DNA of 13,345 nt from Actinomycetota bacterium (lineage in GTDB: Bacteria > Actinomycetota > Acidimicrobiia > IMCC26256 > PALSA-610), in NCBI GenBank assembly GCA_005779345.1, contig SXJQ01000185.1, forward strand, positions 1 through 13,345, in the 5' to 3' direction. A model generated the notes under the pieces. That model ran no database searches and was not told where the DNA came from. It saw only the letters and a program-made list of their open reading frames with translations. Positions 1-5,757 of this stretch are shown here, one piece after another. Made by a program: the position numbers and the translations under genes. Positions within the stretch are counted from its first letter, which is position 1. Every line of letters starts with the position of its first letter.

Positions 1-359
1 AACTGCCCGGCGATGCGCCCGACCTTCACGACGGGAACGCCCGTGCTGTACGTGAGCGCGACCGACATCTGCAGGATGACCTTCAGCTTGTCGCGGATGT
101 TGTCGGCGGAGAACTCCGAGAAGCTCTCGGCACAGTCGCCGGCCTGGAGCAAGAACCCTTCGCCCGCCGAGACCCGAGCGAGCGATTCGGTCAACGATCG
201 GGCCTCGCCGGCGAAGACGAGCGGCGGCATCCGACCGAGTTCATCGAGCGCGGCGGTGAGCTCGGGCTGCGGCCAGGTCGGCTGCTGGGACGCAGGCAGC
301 GACTCCCAGGTCGACGGATTCCAGTCGTCGAGCGGGTGGAGGGAACGGGAGGCAGACAT
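1..359 (-). CDS. Class II 3-deoxy-7-phosphoheptulonate (DAHP) synthase, N-terminal part, cut by window edge
   Basis: Catalyses the first step of the shikimate pathway: phosphoenolpyruvate plus erythrose 4-phosphate gives DAHP, in the cytoplasm. Reading from the ATG at 359, the 119 visible residues carry hallmarks of the plant/actinobacterial class II family: a PPLVFAGEAR segment (about 45-53), a GDCAESF segment (about 74-80) whose Cys76 matches the metal-binding cysteine of the family, ADNIRDKLKVILQM (about 85-98), and VVKVGRIAGQ at the edge. The full family length is about 450 residues, so roughly three quarters lies beyond position 1. A GAGGT Shine-Dalgarno sequence sits just upstream of the ATG. 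Where most relatives have LQGGDCAE, this protein has LQAGDCAE. The gene follows bpa on the same strand after a 94-bp gap that contains a hairpin. The family call is firm; the symbol (aroG or aroF) depends on naming custom, so it is left blank. Confidence 0.95.
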   Translation of the reverse strand, partial: MSASRSLHPLDDWNPSTWESLPASQQPTWPQPELTAALDELGRMPPLVFAGEARSLTESLARVSAGEGFLLQAGDCAESFSEFSADNIRDKLKVILQMSVALTYSTGVPVVKVGRIAGQ

Positions 360-384
360 CGGTGACCTCGTGGAGGGTCGAGGA

Positions 385-411
385 CGCCGAACCGAGACGG
401 GCAGTTCGGCG
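385..411 (-). repeat. Short hairpin between bpa and the DAHP synthase gene, possible terminator or leader structure
   Basis: An 8-bp perfect inverted repeat, CGCCGAAC at 385-392 and GTTCGGCG at 404-411, encloses an 11-nt loop. It lies 43 nt past the bpa stop and 26 nt before the DAHP synthase start. No T-run follows on the minus strand, so it is not a textbook intrinsic terminator, although actinobacterial terminators often lack one. A TACCCT hexamer (431-426, minus strand) just upstream could be a -10 box for the DAHP synthase gene, which would put the hairpin in its leader. The structure is seen; the function is a guess. Confidence 0.3.
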
Positions 412-453
412 CGCAGTTGGGCGAGAGGGTACGCGAAGGCCGGCGCGAAGCGC

Positions 454-981
454 CTAGAGATACGCGCCGGGCGCCGCGGTGCGCGGGTCGCGTCCGCCGG
501 GCTCGATCATCCGCTGCCCGCGCATCTCCTCGAATTGGCGCTGGGCGGCCATCTGCTGGGTGAACAGCGTCGCCTGGATGCCGTGGAACAGACCTTCGAG
601 CCAGCCGACGAGCTGCGCCTGGGCGATCCGCAACTCCGATTCGGTCGGCGTATCGCTCGCGAACGGGAGCGTGACGTCGGCGAGCTCGGTGCGCAGCTCG
701 TCGGAGAGGATGCCCTCGAGTTCGGTGAGCGAGCGACTGTGGATGTCGCGCAGCAGGCGGCGGCCCGCGTCGTCGAGCGGCGCGCGCCGTGCCTCGTCGA
801 GCAGGGCGCGCACCATGGAGGCGATGCGGATCAACTTGGTGGGCTGGGTGACCGCCTCGCCGGCGCTGCCGTCGCCGTCGGGCGCGGCCTCGAGCACCTC
901 GGGCTGCAACGGCGCCGCGCCGTCGGGCGCGCCCGGAATCCGTGTGCCGTCGCCGTTGGGCTCGCCGTCACCGTTGGCCAT
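454..981 (-). CDS. bpa: Bacterial proteasome activator (Bpa/PafE family, DUF2587)
   Basis: ATP-independent ring-forming activator that docks on the 20S proteasome and opens its gate for unfolded or damaged proteins. The 175-residue protein has a low-complexity Gly/Pro/Asp-rich N-terminus (1-47) and then the conserved helical core: PTKLIRIASMVRALLDEAR (about 47-65), APLDDAGRRLLRDIHSRSL (about 67-85), and LRIAQAQLVGWLEGLFHGIQ (117-136). The last part is the signature block, nearly the same as in Mycobacterium tuberculosis Rv3780. The C-terminus ends GAYL; the known members end GQYL, the tail that inserts into proteasome alpha-ring pockets, so the tail is present with Gln changed to Ala. A GGAG motif precedes the ATG. 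The gene lies between the dehydrogenase and the DAHP synthase gene on the same strand. It implies that the genome encodes a 20S proteasome. Confidence 0.95.
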   Translation of the reverse strand: MANGDGEPNGDGTRIPGAPDGAAPLQPEVLEAAPDGDGSAGEAVTQPTKLIRIASMVRALLDEARRAPLDDAGRRLLRDIHSRSLTELEGILSDELRTELADVTLPFASDTPTESELRIAQAQLVGWLEGLFHGIQATLFTQQMAAQRQFEEMRGQRMIEPGGRDPRTAAPGAYL

Positions 982-1046
982 AGTGCTCCGAGGCTAGGCG
1001 AACCCGGCGAGGCCGCCCCAGTCGAGTTCGACCGCTCGGGGTTCGA

Positions 1047-1877
1047 TCAGTCGAAGGCCGCGTCGCTGTTCAGCCCCGGCGGTCGCCGTCCGGTCGCGCC
1101 GGCCATCCTCGGACCGGGCACGTCGCGGAACTCGTACGCGACGGGTTCCCGACCGGCCTGACAGACCCAGCACTGCCCGGTGACGCCGCTCGTGACGAGG
1201 CCGAACACGGCCTCGGCGATCTGCGCGGCGGGCATCACCGGGAACCCGGCGTCGTCGAGGAAGGCCTTGACCTCCGGCCCGATGATGTTCGTGTCGGTGA
1301 TCCCGGGGTTGACCGTATTGCTCGTGATCCCTTTCGCCGCGAGGGTCGGCGCGATCGAGCGCATCAACCCGACGACGAAGTGCTTGCCGCCGTCGTAGAT
1401 GGGGTCGGGTGGGAAGGGGATCAGCCCCGCGAGCGAACTGGTCGCGACGAGCGCGCCGCCGCCGCGGCGTTCCATGCGCGAGATCGCGGCGCGAACGCCG
1501 TACACGACGCCGTCGACGTTGACGCGTTGGATACGGCGGTACGTGTCGTCGTCGAGTTCGGTGAGGTCGGCGACGCCGATCGCGATTCCCGCGTTCAGGT
1601 ACGCGATGTCGGGCCCGCCGAGCTCGGACTCGCAGCGGGCGAACGCGCCCTCGACCTCCTCGGGGTCGCCGCAGTCGGCGGCGATCGCGAGGCCCCCGAT
1701 CGTGTCGGCGACGGCGGTGGCGCCCGCGAGATCGTGGTCGACCGCGCACACCGTCGCGCCGGCGGCGGCGAACCGTTCGCACGTCGCGCGGCCGATCCCT
1801 GACGCCGCGCCGGTGATCAGCGCGACCTTGCCGCGCAGCACCGCGCCGGTGGTGTCGAAGGGCGTATCGCTGCTCAT
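1047..1877 (-). CDS. Short-chain dehydrogenase/reductase (SDR), classical type
   Basis: NAD(P)-dependent oxidoreductase of unknown substrate, predicted cytoplasmic, 276 residues. The Rossmann motif TGAASGIG spans 22-29. Asp47 at the end of the second strand suggests preference for NAD over NADP. NAG lies at 95-97, the catalytic Ser is probably Ser148 in TSSLAG, and Tyr161 with Lys165 form the YxxxK pair (YDGGK). The NPG after the sixth strand is at 190-192. The C-terminus carries an unusual CWVCQAG stretch (Cys236, Cys239) and a Pro/Gly-rich tail. I chose the ATG at 1877: an in-frame TTG at 1886 lacks a better ribosome site, whereas an AGGT lies about 8 nt before the ATG. A 13-bp inverted repeat directly upstream (1891-1941) may control it. 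The CoA-transferase and aldehyde dehydrogenase upstream suggest a shared catabolic route, but that is inference. Confidence 0.9.
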   Translation of the reverse strand: MSSDTPFDTTGAVLRGKVALITGAASGIGRATCERFAAAGATVCAVDHDLAGATAVADTIGGLAIAADCGDPEEVEGAFARCESELGGPDIAYLNAGIAIGVADLTELDDDTYRRIQRVNVDGVVYGVRAAISRMERRGGGALVATSSLAGLIPFPPDPIYDGGKHFVVGLMRSIAPTLAAKGITSNTVNPGITDTNIIGPEVKAFLDDAGFPVMPAAQIAEAVFGLVTSGVTGQCWVCQAGREPVAYEFRDVPGPRMAGATGRRPPGLNSDAAFD

Positions 1878-1890
1878 GCGCCGCAACCTA

Positions 1891-1941
1891 CGTTCGTTGA
1901 GCGAACAGCCGCAATATCGCGGCCGGTCCGCTCAACGAACG
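1891..1941. promoter_or_regulatory. Perfect 13-bp inverted repeat upstream of the SDR gene, candidate operator or RNA hairpin
   Basis: CGTTCGTTGAGCG at 1891-1903 and CGCTCAACGAACG at 1929-1941 are exact reverse complements, 25 nt apart. The left arm is part of a smaller palindrome, GTTCG-5-CGAAC (1892-1906), of the size bound by TetR-type dimers. The centre holds a further 5-bp stem, GCCGC at 1908-1912 and GCGGC at 1919-1923. The element fills the gap between the CoA-transferase stop (1943) and the SDR start (1877), and abuts the SDR ribosome site. No T-run follows it, so operator or translation-affecting hairpin fits better than terminator. The symmetry is seen directly; the role is inferred. 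Confidence 0.5.
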
Positions 1942-1942
1942 G

Positions 1943-3244
1943 TCAGCGGATGGTCGCGGCGTGGGATTCGAGCGCGTCGCGGAAGTCGGGGTGCGCGATC
2001 GCGGCGAGCGCGATCGCGCGCTCGCGCACGGTGCGGCCGCGGAGCGACGCGATGCCGAACTCGGTGATCACGATGTCGAGCTGGTGGCGCGGCGTGGTGA
2101 CGATCGCGCCGGCGTCGAGGGTCGGCACGATCCGCGACACGAGGGTGCCGTCGACCGTGCTCGTCGCCGGGAGACAGAGCAGCGATCGGTCGGAGAGGTC
2201 GAGGCCCGACGGCGCGGTGAAGTCCTCGTGGCCGCCGATCCCCGAGAACTGGCGGCCGTCGATCGTGTCGGCGACGGCCTGGCCGTAGAGGTCGACGGCG
2301 AGCGCGCCGTTGATCGACACGAAGTCGTGGTTCCGAGCGATGATCTCGGGCGAGTTGACGACGTCGACGGGCAGGAACCGGACGTCGGGATTTTCGTGCA
2401 GCCATGCGTTGAGTTCCGCGGAGCCCGCGGCGAACGTGGTGATCGAGACGCCGTCGAAGACTCCTTTTCGGGCGTTCGTGACCTTGCCGGCCTTGTGGAG
2501 TTCCATGAGGCCGGTGGTGAACATCTCCGAGTGCACGCCGTAGTCGCCGCCACCTCCGGCCGCGAGGAGCTTGGCGACCTGCGACGGGACACCGCCGATG
2601 CCGGTCTGGAGGGTGCTGCCGTCGTGGATGAAGGTGAGGGCGTACTCGGCGATGCGGGCCTCGGCGGCCGAGGGTGGTGCATCGCCGAGCGTGAAGATCG
2701 GCCGGTCGCTCTCGACGATCACATCGGCCTCGTCGACATGCAGCCGGTGCGGGTGCTCCGGCGGGAGTCCGAGCGTGCGCGGCGCGTTGGGGTTCACCTC
2801 GACGACGAGTTCGCGCTCGGGGTCTGCACCGGCGCGCTGCAACTCGGCGATGCTGGCCCCGGCATGGAGCGACAGGCTCATCCAGCCGTCGGGGTCGGGT
2901 GTGCTCGCGAGCGTCGCCATGACGCGCGGCGCGCGGCGCTCGAGGATCGCGGCGAACCGGCGGAAGTCGGCGGGCACGAACTGGATGTCGGCGCCGCTGT
3001 CGCGCAGGAACCGTTCGGCCGGTCCGAAGAACCCCGAGAGGAACCGCACGTTCGGCTTCAACAGCACCCCGTACAGGTCGACGAGCAACGCGCCCGAGAC
3101 CTCGAGGTCGACCCAGTCGTCGCGACCGTCGAGCGCGTGGAGGAAGGACGCGGGCTGGCCGGGGCCGAGCGGGACGCCGAGCGTGTCGGACGGTCGCACG
3201 CGGGCCGCGGCCGTTTCGGGACTGACGAAGGGCGTCTCGGTCAT
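1943..3244 (-). CDS. Acetyl-CoA hydrolase/transferase family protein, 4-hydroxybutyrate CoA-transferase-like
   Basis: Moves CoA from an acyl-CoA such as acetyl-CoA to a carboxylic acid through a glutamyl-CoA thioester. At 433 residues it has the length of the family that includes clostridial 4-hydroxybutyrate CoA-transferase. The N-terminal domain (about 1-190) contains NPNAPRTLG (151-159). The C-terminal domain has GSTLQTGIGGVPSQV (about 209-223), YGVHSEMFTTG (235-245) with Glu240 as the likely catalytic glutamate, SGIGGHEDF (334-342), and VVTEFG-like VITEFGIASLRGRT (392-405). The gene starts 7 bp after the aldehyde dehydrogenase stop, so the two are very probably one transcript. An aldehyde dehydrogenase next to such a transferase fits oxidation of a semialdehyde or aldehyde and activation of the acid, but acetate, propionate, succinate or 4-hydroxybutyrate are all possible acceptors. 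The family is sure; the substrate is not. Confidence 0.88.
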   Translation of the reverse strand: MTETPFVSPETAAARVRPSDTLGVPLGPGQPASFLHALDGRDDWVDLEVSGALLVDLYGVLLKPNVRFLSGFFGPAERFLRDSGADIQFVPADFRRFAAILERRAPRVMATLASTPDPDGWMSLSLHAGASIAELQRAGADPERELVVEVNPNAPRTLGLPPEHPHRLHVDEADVIVESDRPIFTLGDAPPSAAEARIAEYALTFIHDGSTLQTGIGGVPSQVAKLLAAGGGGDYGVHSEMFTTGLMELHKAGKVTNARKGVFDGVSITTFAAGSAELNAWLHENPDVRFLPVDVVNSPEIIARNHDFVSINGALAVDLYGQAVADTIDGRQFSGIGGHEDFTAPSGLDLSDRSLLCLPATSTVDGTLVSRIVPTLDAGAIVTTPRHQLDIVITEFGIASLRGRTVRERAIALAAIAHPDFRDALESHAATIR

Positions 3245-3251
3245 CGCACGT

Positions 3252-4703
3252 TCACCCGTTGAAGATCACGAGTCGGGCCTCGGTCATCTCTTCGACCGCA
3301 TATCTCGGGCCTTCGCGCGTGTTGCCGCTGTCGCGCAGGCCGCCGTAAGGCTGTTGGTCGGCGCGGAACGTGGGGACCTCGTTGATGCAGACGCCGCCGA
3401 AGTCGAGGGTGCGCGCGGCCTCGAGCGCGTCGTCGAGACGCTGGGTGAAGATCGCGGCCTGGAGTCCGTAGCGCGTGTCGTTCGCCGCGCGGAGCGCGTC
3501 GTCGAGGTCGCGATACGCGGCGATCCCCACGACCGGCCCGAACACCTCCTGCGCGCAGACCTTCATGTCGGCCGTCACCCCGGTGAGCACGGTCGGTCGC
3601 AGCACGCCGTCGGGGTCGAGGTCGCCGCCGCATGCGACAGTCGCACCCGCGGCTCGGGCCTCATCGATCCAGCCGTGCACGCGGTCGCGCTCGTTGCGCG
3701 AGATGAGGGCCGACACGTCGGTCGCTTCGTCGAGCGGATCGCCGACGACGAGCTGCCCGACGCGCGCGACGAGCGCCTCGGTGAACCCGTCGACGAGCGA
3801 CTCGTGCACGTACACACGCTGGGTGCTGATGCACGACTGCCCCGCATGGCTGAAGCCCGCGACGGAGATCTTCGCCGCGGCGGTCTCCCAGTCGCCGCTC
3901 GGTTCGATGATCACCGGCGCGTTGTTCCCGAGCTCGAGCCCGACCTTCTTGCGAGGCGCCTTCGCGCGGATACCCCAACCGACCTCGGGCGACCCCGTGA
4001 ACGTGATCATCGCGATGTCGTCGTGCTCGACGATCGCGTTGCCGACGGTCGCGCCGCCGCCCGTGACGACGTTGACGTGACCGGGTGGGAGCCCGCACTC
4101 CTCGAGCAGGACCTCGACCAACCGGATCGCCGAGACCGGGGTCTGGCTGGCCGGCTTCAACACGACCGGGCACCCCGCCGCGATCGCGGGTGCGAGCTTG
4201 TGCGCGACGAGGTTCAGCGGGAAGTTGAAGGGGCTGATGGCGCCGACGACTCCGATCGGCACCCGCAACGTGAACGCCAGCTTGCCTGCGCCGGCGACCG
4301 AGGCGTCCATGGGGACGACCTCGCCGGCGAGCGTGCGGGCGGCGACCGCGGCGAACTGGAACGTGCTCACCGCTCGCTGGGCCTCGACCCGTGCGGTGCG
4401 GATCGGTTTGGCTGCCTCGGCCGCGACGATGGCGGCGAACTCGTCGACCCGCGCTGCGAGCGCGGTCGCGGCACGATCGAGGATCTCGGCGCGTTCGTAG
4501 GGCGCGAGCGGGCCGGCTGCCCGGACCTCGCGGGCGATCGCGACGGCCTCGTCGACGTGCGCGGCCGTGGCCGCGGGGACGCGGCCGAGCAGCGCGTCGT
4601 CGTAGGGCGAACGGACCTCGATCCACTCACCCGTCGTCAAGCGACCGTCTCCGAACGGCAGCGAATGATCCCGGGCGTGGCGAGCAGCGTGATCCTGGGT
4701 CAT
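3252..4703 (-). CDS. NAD(P)-dependent aldehyde dehydrogenase family protein
   Basis: Oxidises an aldehyde to the acid; 483 residues, the usual family length, predicted cytoplasmic. The catalytic set is intact: Asn160 in SPFNFP, Lys183 in LKPAS, the FTGS turn (235-238), general base Glu257 in LELGNN, nucleophile Cys291 in AGQSCIS, and EVFGP (386-390). The second Gly of the usual ELGG is Asn here (ELGNN). The HAGQSCIS...YVH and NEVPTFRADQQPYGG segments place it in the broad lactaldehyde, succinate-semialdehyde and glyceraldehyde-3-phosphate group rather than with betaine aldehyde enzymes, but no single substrate stands out. There is no clear Shine-Dalgarno before the ATG; instead a TACCCT hexamer ends 8 nt before it, so a leaderless or near-leaderless transcript is possible. 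It is the first gene of a pair with the CoA-transferase. Family certain, substrate open. Confidence 0.92.
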   Translation of the reverse strand: MTQDHAARHARDHSLPFGDGRLTTGEWIEVRSPYDDALLGRVPAATAAHVDEAVAIAREVRAAGPLAPYERAEILDRAATALAARVDEFAAIVAAEAAKPIRTARVEAQRAVSTFQFAAVAARTLAGEVVPMDASVAGAGKLAFTLRVPIGVVGAISPFNFPLNLVAHKLAPAIAAGCPVVLKPASQTPVSAIRLVEVLLEECGLPPGHVNVVTGGGATVGNAIVEHDDIAMITFTGSPEVGWGIRAKAPRKKVGLELGNNAPVIIEPSGDWETAAAKISVAGFSHAGQSCISTQRVYVHESLVDGFTEALVARVGQLVVGDPLDEATDVSALISRNERDRVHGWIDEARAAGATVACGGDLDPDGVLRPTVLTGVTADMKVCAQEVFGPVVGIAAYRDLDDALRAANDTRYGLQAAIFTQRLDDALEAARTLDFGGVCINEVPTFRADQQPYGGLRDSGNTREGPRYAVEEMTEARLVIFNG

Positions 4704-4710
4704 GGCGGCC

Positions 4711-4716
4711 AGGGTA
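4711..4716 (-). promoter_or_regulatory. Candidate -10 box for the aldehyde dehydrogenase/CoA-transferase pair
   Basis: On the minus strand TACCCT matches the actinobacterial TANNNT -10 pattern and ends 7 nt before the A of the ATG at 4703. No convincing -35 box and no ribosome site is visible, so transcription may begin at or within a base or two of the start codon. Such a hexamer is common by chance, so this rests mostly on its position. Confidence 0.3.
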
Positions 4717-4723
4717 TCGGCCG

Positions 4724-4764
4724 TCGGTCGCCGTGCTCCCGACCGTGCCGAGGCGCGCGACCGA
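4724..4764 (-). repeat. Inverted repeat in the gap between the nucleotidyltransferase and aldehyde dehydrogenase genes
   Basis: TCGGTCGC at 4724-4731 and GCGACCGA at 4757-4764 form an 8-bp inverted repeat with a 25-nt spacer. An alternative tighter hairpin uses CGGTCG (4725-4730) with CGACCG (4740-4745). It begins 5 nt after the upstream gene's stop (4770-4772), which suits a terminator without a T-tract, and it also lies just upstream of a TACCCT hexamer (4716-4711) that could start the aldehyde dehydrogenase transcript, which suits an operator. Nothing in the sequence decides between the two. Confidence 0.3.
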
Positions 4765-4769
4765 GCTGG

Positions 4770-5564
4770 TCAGAAGAGCCAGTCGCTCGCGTCGATGTCG
4801 AGCGCGTCCTGCAGTCGCTGCGCGACCACCGCGGCGAGTTCGCTCGGCCACACCAGCCCATAGCGGTCGTAGAGCGGCCGTGATCGCGTGATCGTCAGCC
4901 GAGCCACGGCGAGGCCGAACGTCACGAGCGCGTCGCGATCCGCCGACACGGCCGGGAGTGCGGCGACGGTTGCCAGTTGTTCGTCGGTGTAGGTCGCGTT
5001 CCAGAGTTTGCGCGGCGGTGCCGCGCCCGTCTCGGCGAGGAACACCGTCGACAGGAGGCCGAGCAGGTGCGGGACACCCGTGAGGTGACGGAAGTGTTCA
5101 CCGCGTCGCACGAGGCTGACGAACGGCCCGGCCATGCCGCGGAGCTGTTCGGCGACCGCGTACTCGAGGGCCTCGCCGATGTCGGCGAACCGGACCCCCG
5201 ACAACGACCCGACGGCGTAGCCCGGCCCGACGGGGAACTGCAGCACCTCGCCCGGATGCACGCTGATGTCGAGGGTGAGACCCTCGTCGGTCACGCAGTT
5301 GACGATGAACGGCGCGATCGGCGTGCGGGCGAACACCGTCGGCGTGATCGCGGCCAACCACTCGGGCCACGCCGCGAGGAACGCGTCGTGGTGCGCGGCG
5401 TCGGTGACGACGACGAGATCGAGATCGCTCCACTCATCCGCGGTGCCCGCGGCCAGAGAACCGGCGAGTTCGACCGACCTGACACGCGGATCGGACCCGA
5501 GCACCCGCTCGACGCTCGCCCACAAGGCCGCGTACCGCGGATCTGCTGCTTCGAGTCCGCCCAC
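4770..5564 (-). CDS. Nucleotidyltransferase-fold domain protein, function unknown
   Basis: A 264-residue protein with the minimal nucleotidyltransferase signature: AGSLAAG (34-40), SDLDL (46-50) with Asp47 and Asp49 as metal ligands, and a third acidic residue at Asp99 in LTLDISVHP. This is the arrangement of aminoglycoside adenylyltransferases and related enzymes, which transfer a nucleotide to a small molecule or protein. The remainder (about 130-264) is mostly helical with no motif I recognise. I chose the GTG at 5564 because GAGG lies 5 nt before it; the frame stays open to a TTG at 5624, but that extension is Arg/Val/Cys-rich and is encoded by a 19-bp tandem repeat. The gene follows tRNA-Arg on the same strand. 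It could be a resistance-like enzyme or a stand-alone transferase of unknown target; there is no adjacent HEPN or antitoxin-like gene to suggest a toxin pair. Confidence 0.8.
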   Translation of the reverse strand: MGGLEAADPRYAALWASVERVLGSDPRVRSVELAGSLAAGTADEWSDLDLVVVTDAAHHDAFLAAWPEWLAAITPTVFARTPIAPFIVNCVTDEGLTLDISVHPGEVLQFPVGPGYAVGSLSGVRFADIGEALEYAVAEQLRGMAGPFVSLVRRGEHFRHLTGVPHLLGLLSTVFLAETGAAPPRKLWNATYTDEQLATVAALPAVSADRDALVTFGLAVARLTITRSRPLYDRYGLVWPSELAAVVAQRLQDALDIDASDWLF

Positions 5565-5580
5565 GACCACCTCGACGCAT

Positions 5581-5618
5581 GAACAGGTTCGACGAGCACG
5601 AACCGGCTCGACGAGCAC
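5581..5618. repeat. Two-copy 19-bp tandem repeat downstream of tRNA-Arg
   Basis: Positions 5581-5599 and 5600-5618 are 19-bp copies that differ at two bases (5585/5604 and 5588/5607). They share the 11-bp core CGACGAGCACG, inside a 13-bp identical stretch (5589-5601 and 5608-5620). GGTTCG (5586-5591) and CGAACC (5599-5604) also form a small hairpin with a 7-nt loop. The repeat sits between the 3' end of the tRNA gene and the chosen start of the nucleotidyltransferase gene, so it may act in tRNA 3'-end formation or termination, or be a simple duplication. Confidence 0.6.
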
Positions 5619-5637
5619 GAGCAAACCTCACGATCAG

Positions 5638-5709
5638 CGCCCTCGGCAGGATTCGAACCTGCGCACACGGCTCCGGAGGCCGATGCTCTATCCCCTGAGC
5701 TACGAGGGC
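5638..5709 (-). tRNA. tRNA-Arg, anticodon CCG
   Basis: A complete 72-nt cloverleaf without an encoded CCA. The acceptor stem is GCCCTCG (5709-5703) with CGAGGGC (5645-5639), and the discriminator is G at 5638. The D arm is GCTC/GAGC (5700-5697 and 5688-5685) around AGGGGATA. The anticodon loop is CTCCGGA (5678-5672) with CCG at 5676-5674. The T arm is GCAGG, TTCGAAT, CCTGC (5662-5646). The variable loop has 4 nt. The outer pair of the anticodon stem is T-T (5683/5667) where relatives usually have a Watson-Crick pair. CCG reads CGG codons, which are common in this GC-rich genome. Confidence 0.97.
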
Positions 5710-5719
5710 AGGGGCGCGG

Positions 5720-5725
5720 AGGATA
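5720..5725 (-). promoter_or_regulatory. Candidate -10 box for tRNA-Arg
   Basis: TATCCT on the minus strand ends 10 nt before the first base of the mature tRNA, the right distance for a promoter with a very short 5' leader. No good -35 box is visible at 16-18 nt. The 48-bp gap is shared with the divergent glycosyltransferase gene. Confidence 0.4.
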
Positions 5726-5745
5726 CCCGCACGGTGCTCGCGACA

Positions 5746-5751
5746 TAGCGT
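5746..5751 (+). promoter_or_regulatory. Candidate -10 box for a leaderless glycosyltransferase transcript
   Basis: TAGCGT fits the TANNNT pattern and is followed by exactly six bases before the GTG at 5758. That puts the expected transcription start on the G of the start codon. No ribosome site precedes the GTG, which agrees with a leaderless message. Chance occurrence cannot be excluded. Confidence 0.35.
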
Positions 5752-5757
5752 TCGGCC

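Noticed and set aside
155..158. HAGG in place of HIGH in ArgS (residues 155-158) as a possible inactivating change
   Set aside because: Actinobacterial arginyl-tRNA synthetases commonly have HxGG here, and the KLSKR loop is intact.
2571..4883. A 770-codon plus-strand open frame antisense to the CoA-transferase and aldehyde dehydrogenase genes
   Set aside because: Low-complexity Arg/Ser/Asp composition, no motif, no ribosome site, and the opposite strand carries two unmistakable enzymes.
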